From Endotrypanum monterogeii (lineage: Eukaryota; Euglenozoa; Kinetoplastea; Trypanosomatida; Trypanosomatidae), in contig CM007317.1 in the NCBI GenBank assembly GCA_000333855.2, positions 966,596 through 1,030,595 of the forward strand: a stretch of DNA of 64,000 bases, given 5' to 3'. How positions within the stretch are numbered: position 1 is the first letter of the stretch; every line of letters starts with the position of its first letter. A model generated the notes under the pieces. The model was not told where the DNA came from. It was given only the letters and a program-made list of their open reading frames with translations, and did not search any database. Made by a program: the position numbers and the translations under genes. Of the stretch, positions 63,601 to 64,000 are shown in pieces.

Positions 63601-63854
63601 AGGATGCTGAGCATCAAAGCTCGTACATCCCGTTGCTGCGTAAGTTTGACACCTGTTCGCTCGACATAGCTGAGTGCCTGCATCTCTGGAGGACTGAGCA
63701 GCACTTTGACATTACGGCTGCAATCGAGACGCAGCTGGTTAGGGTGTTGGAGAACCTTTCTGCTTGTTATCGTGTACCGTCACCGTCTATTATCAACAGC
63801 TGTGCGGCTCTTGATGAATTGCTGGATGTGCTGGCTCGCATTGACACAGTGTGA
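57669..63854 (+). CDS. Kinesin-3-like motor with FHA domain fused to a Roc-COR (Roco) module
   Basis: 2061 residues. The motor spans about 38-465: P-loop GQTGSGKS at 139-146, switch I NDTSSRSH at 299-306, switch II LVDLAGSER at 353-361. It ends in a YADRAKSIV segment. A neck coiled coil follows (about 483-505), and another lies around 615-660. An FHA domain of kinesin-3 type spans about 685-857 (YLLNMD..., RPHCILE..., ALQSGDVLDIGTNHIQLKY). A long Ser-rich linker runs to about 1145. A Roc-like GTPase begins with P-loop GPTGSGKTS at 1154-1162. Its G3 reads ELGG (1229-1232) and its G4 reads THAH (1288-1291), where Roco proteins normally have DxGG and THxD. COR-like elements follow: LSLRDFKTLA (~1418), IIDVLWLRRLLTAL (~1475), then a PCFLSGPFYVFKLD...FFPKLICRLA block (about 1713-1745). 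The last ~310 residues are unassigned. The protein is probably a plus-end-directed microtubule motor with a regulatory or dimerising tail. The ATG directly follows a (CA)n run. Confidence 0.9.
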   Translation: MIEGLEGAPPEGYSTRAQSLTHSSDVSTHQNTRYEEGRITVSVRVRPHNSRETKLNTSSCIATLPAYNTLYIFPSGKSDQEVNALLLADANLRGTRHHRFTFDHVYPVDSTQEQVYEQIGRPVLHASFSGYHTCIFTYGQTGSGKSYCMMGPNGGCNMDDDPGIVPRLCRELFVDMDQRKQAAAARDEKVDFSVYVSYVEIYRERVRSLLAEVPDTNNFASAGEGPGLTPPGQVPVPIPRSTLPNASELAETTLRVREHPTLGVYVEGLAEIPVTSEKQVLRLMMKGNQRRHTASTRMNDTSSRSHAIFTLQLLQKRVRAAPLNEGSTVAPVVGDSAADVTMMSTQLGAKINLVDLAGSERAKSTGAEGETLKEGAQINKSLTTLGIVINALASQSSGTMCNAKLSTPRKATTVSKRHIPYRDSTLTFLLKESLGGNSKTFMIATVSPSTDSYEESLSTLRYADRAKSIVMKAFVNETAGDKRIRELEEEVKRLRDQIRSLLGAEATRFSVATTSAAARSDLVDESRSASPSSYAPDSDLSTAGDDLDDNHEGQVCPLMADMETVSSPGEKRRRQQRHVNPDAHAETVEGSPAPVQPDEEKYSVPPPAEFVETLHSELQRAEEMIRQMSAFEARRSAHIAQLVKQHEEEQAAMRATAVAAAPRESESCSGVTLSATMRLRREEPYLLNMDGAGDWVAAHLGSGETHVGVFPFDVSGVTETRKGRSRANSSDREDGGSHSASFDSSLDLSSHHGESEGNVHEEAPDRDPNVRYVHLPSEVSEGVGRPHCILECTKLMVSGTTATWATKLRAFPGHETHVIRHMNPNPLVVKGDGALALQSGDVLDIGTNHIQLKYIDPAESPATARGRRALHLENTVIVEHDDQTGDQPGRKLCVSPEAVPAASVMYYTKKAVGQESGITRTSDEYANKSRLAPALAFTESNFAESTETGTTPSCGDDVTHSAFEDEVDRGKSAAQHQDSETDTGESAKLPGVGNNAILEDTRPPSSSRPFIPSLNLGVALSANRLPLHSQTAAQQESTVMGASCEKSPVDAGESFSSTVLSEPVDPSISSSPSTQKVNPSSVSPSVSRGPQSTSASALRARLPIKRLPQTVHLNPNTALSSSDVHSIRDNASSNVSRSEAPPRFVGRYNLVLMGPTGSGKTSIVRNLQMDNPPWLHTAFSLLTSRIRANSADDGDSDSSGSGEAHPTIGIETTTLTSAGGPPVNLHIHELGGAPCFCPLLEELPYRRVTYLLCFPLHSGSSFVRLRGIVEDILCRTDSHTVSLVLVGTHAHQVRSGDGKGEPPGFFPRRLSVSQQAKLETKMEEVELQVVSLIQMLQPYSQLRPTVVGRFVVDNVCRQVYSTGYRAVEGFPEWLQWLGDLARDRCRADTDFVSGLVPARCLELGRQVGLMRERGKWCLSLRDFKTLASTVSSQYQVDEATSSTLARETLRTHVQLLSDWGVLAHRFRSAPLRQHVIIDVLWLRRLLTALTCCSLVAVTEPSGIKRDHVAVRLTGGNEQASVMSSPKEEAYRLMLTPQVMRFLDVVKVATADTMHLLPHGVVSLPVLAAMLETHLLPPASEAYTDSCGGKIQNTAAERRRSSITSSYQCPSTADVRYQIPLAGIVELLVLLDLIILGHKLLLSPCTGTTQSIRASSTRCASGASELSMTPASHENGMGLHSSSDPLDIDPEEESFVIYPLSCKSPASAGVTWLFPCFLSGPFYVFKLDMVPRNFFPKLICRLATVSDKIYLGPVGSQSCTKPIKRASKESLSGRGASGGVRSDLRCASDSCSAGGAAESSVLPRFSPYLNPKLAGNSSHDRDGLWFDAAWLLYRDAEKGDGVEQDSCRVLVRLVHHSVFLSFHCHQAAFSTGVGVGGASPGVQDFYDAVLESVRLVVEEFPGGKCSELMHCCADLSSLLEMEQRHPAVQSNVEAAALDRYVRFVSIDENLNSLERVLAKSGSALRTARTARRSHMSFSEDAEHQSSYIPLLRKFDTCSLDIAECLHLWRTEQHFDITAAIETQLVRVLENLSACYRVPSPSIINSCAALDELLDVLARIDTV

Positions 63855-64000
63855 AACGTGGGGGTGGGTGAAAGAGGATGGGGAACGATTAATGATGATA
63901 GTGCGCATGCCTTTCTCGTGATATATGTAGTATTATGTTTTTTTTTTTTTTTGCGTGTGTGCGTATATCTACTATTACCTCTCCTCTTTACAGTTGCTGC
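63855..64000. other. 3' flank of the kinesin-Roco gene
   Basis: Short 3' region ending the window, with a T14 tract near 63938-63952; no further gene begins before the end. Confidence 0.7.

Overview
This is nuclear DNA of a trypanosomatid, most likely Leishmaniinae or a near relative. All sixteen convincing genes lie on the + strand, have no introns and are separated by long gene-free spacers. Those spacers carry (TA)n, (CA)n, (TG)n and homopolymer arrays. Several genes have a pyrimidine tract followed by an AG just upstream of the ATG, as expected for spliced-leader trans-splicing. The window therefore reads as one stretch of a polycistronic unit with no strand switch. The species cannot be named from sequence alone. 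The neighbourhood of a RAD51 paralogue, an M32 carboxypeptidase and a bacterial-type isocitrate dehydrogenase agrees with what I recall of Leishmania major chromosome 33, but I could not check this.

Layout, left to right: DPH2-like diphthamide synthesis protein (1.5-3.8 kb); protein with two MYND zinc fingers (4.8-7.1); HAD-type phosphatase with a very large cap insertion (8.2-10.2); coiled-coil protein with strongly biased codons (11.8-13.1); giant Q-rich/RGG protein (15.5-20.4); 1058-residue protein whose C-terminal part may be a degenerate kinase (21.1-24.3); multi-span membrane protein resembling the mitochondrial Bax-inhibitor-1 relative GHITM/TMBIM5 (27.3-28.5); unrecognised 577-residue protein (29.6-31.4); RAD51C-type recombinase paralogue (32.4-34.5); radial spoke head protein RSPH9 (35.6-36.5); probable mitochondrial protein of unknown role (37.7-39.9); UDP-N-acetylglucosamine pyrophosphorylase (41.3-43.0); RRP12-like ribosome export/biogenesis factor (43.7-47.5); M32 metallocarboxypeptidase (48.8-50.3); bacterial-type isocitrate dehydrogenase (51.9-53.2); and a 2061-residue protein that joins a kinesin-3 motor and FHA domain to a Roc-COR (Roco) module (57.7-63.9).

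The genes are not a functional operon. As usual in trypanosomatids, unrelated housekeeping, flagellar, DNA-repair and metabolic genes are co-transcribed, and regulation would be post-transcriptional. The most unusual object is the kinesin-FHA-Roc-COR fusion, whose Roc domain keeps its P-loop but has altered G3 and G4 motifs. The isocitrate dehydrogenase has the residues that specify NAD+ in the bacterial family, instead of the NADP+ set. Three N gaps interrupt intergenic repeats. The gap near 56.5 kb is flanked by noisy copies of the same sequence and is probably an assembly artefact.
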